From CAZKVU01 sp964556475 (GTDB lineage: Bacteria > Patescibacteriota > Microgenomatia > UBA1406 > HO2-37-13b), in the NCBI GenBank assembly GCA_964556475.1, contig CAZKVU010000003.1:9148-73147 (forward strand): a stretch of 64,000 bases of DNA, read 5' to 3'. Positions 63,948 to 64,000 of this stretch are shown here, piece after piece. The position numbers and the translations under genes were made by a program. Under the pieces are notes generated by a model. It saw only the letters and a list, made by a program, of their open reading frames with translations, was not told where the DNA came from and did no database searches. The stretch's first letter is position 1. Every line of letters begins with the position of its first letter.

Positions 63948-64000
63948 ATGACAAACAATAAGCCCCAATCAAAAGTAATTGAAATAATTTACACTTTTTT
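63948..64000 (+). CDS. Start of a gene running off the window (partial)
   Basis: Seventeen open codons, MTNNKPQSKVIEIIYTF, reach the window end. A TACAAC-like hexamer (63935-63940) ends 7 bases before the ATG and TTGACA lies at 63920-63925. Too short to assign. Confidence 0.4.
   Translation, partial: MTNNKPQSKVIEIIYTF

Noticed and set aside
63744..63968. Minus-strand 74-aa frame near the window end
   Set aside because: It overlaps the promoter and small plus-strand ORF, has no start signal, and its composition looks like reverse-strand noise.

Overview
The window looks like a scaffold from a Patescibacteria/CPR bacterium, most likely in or near Microgenomates (OP11). This is an inference from small, tightly packed genes, almost no Shine-Dalgarno sites, and single-copy housekeeping genes mixed with a very large cell-surface glycan island. 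The genetic code appears standard: many genes end in TGA, and a tRNA-Trp(CCA) is present. Two 100-N blocks show that this is a draft scaffold. No gene-free stretch longer than about 300 bases exists, and I saw no CRISPR array, insertion sequence, rRNA or convincing hairpin-plus-T-run terminator.

Layout. 1-12.9 kb is housekeeping: a partial HtrA protease, an inositol-monophosphatase-family enzyme, hisS, a short RF1-type release factor, rpmE, gyrB, ppa, gyrA, a divergent folD, a secreted SNase-like nuclease and lepA. 13-41 kb and 45-54 kb form an envelope-glycan island. It has seven GT-C type multi-membrane transferases, several GT2 and GT4 transferases, four flippase domains (one fused to a GT2), an O-antigen-ligase-like protein, DegT aminotransferase, GNAT acetyltransferase, SDR, galE, gmd, two methyltransferases, a DMT permease and DedA. 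A short housekeeping insert (def, a free-standing tRNA-binding domain, miaA, mscL) lies at 42.7-45 kb. 53.9-58.1 kb holds an ATPase-like/winged-helix regulator divergent from an APH-like kinase, a beta-phosphoglucomutase-like HAD enzyme and a eukaryotic-type hexokinase. 58-64 kb holds small and unknown proteins, a YtxH protein, a MazG-like enzyme, tRNA-Arg(GCG), a LAGLIDADG-like protein overlapping tRNA-Trp(CCA), a protein with a JAMM-like metal motif, and unknown secreted or soluble proteins.

How it works together. In the island, nucleotide sugars (GalE, Gmd, SDR, DegT and GNAT products) would be used by cytoplasmic GT2/GT4 enzymes. Polyprenyl-phosphate sugars (the GT2 at 16005) would feed GT-C enzymes outside the membrane. 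Flippases and the ligase-like protein would export and assemble the glycan.

The strongest non-gene signal is regulatory. About thirty genes have a -10 hexamer (TATAAT, TACAAT, TATACT or similar TAnnnT) ending 6-9 bases, most often exactly 6, before the start codon. Transcription would then begin at or within about 1-3 bases of the A of ATG, so leaderless mRNAs seem to be the rule for first genes, while downstream genes use ATGA overlaps. I used this rule to choose several start codons. The 100-N gap at 47087-47186 is flanked by an exact 55-base duplication. Collapsing it restores an intact flippase gene, so that gap looks like an assembly artefact.
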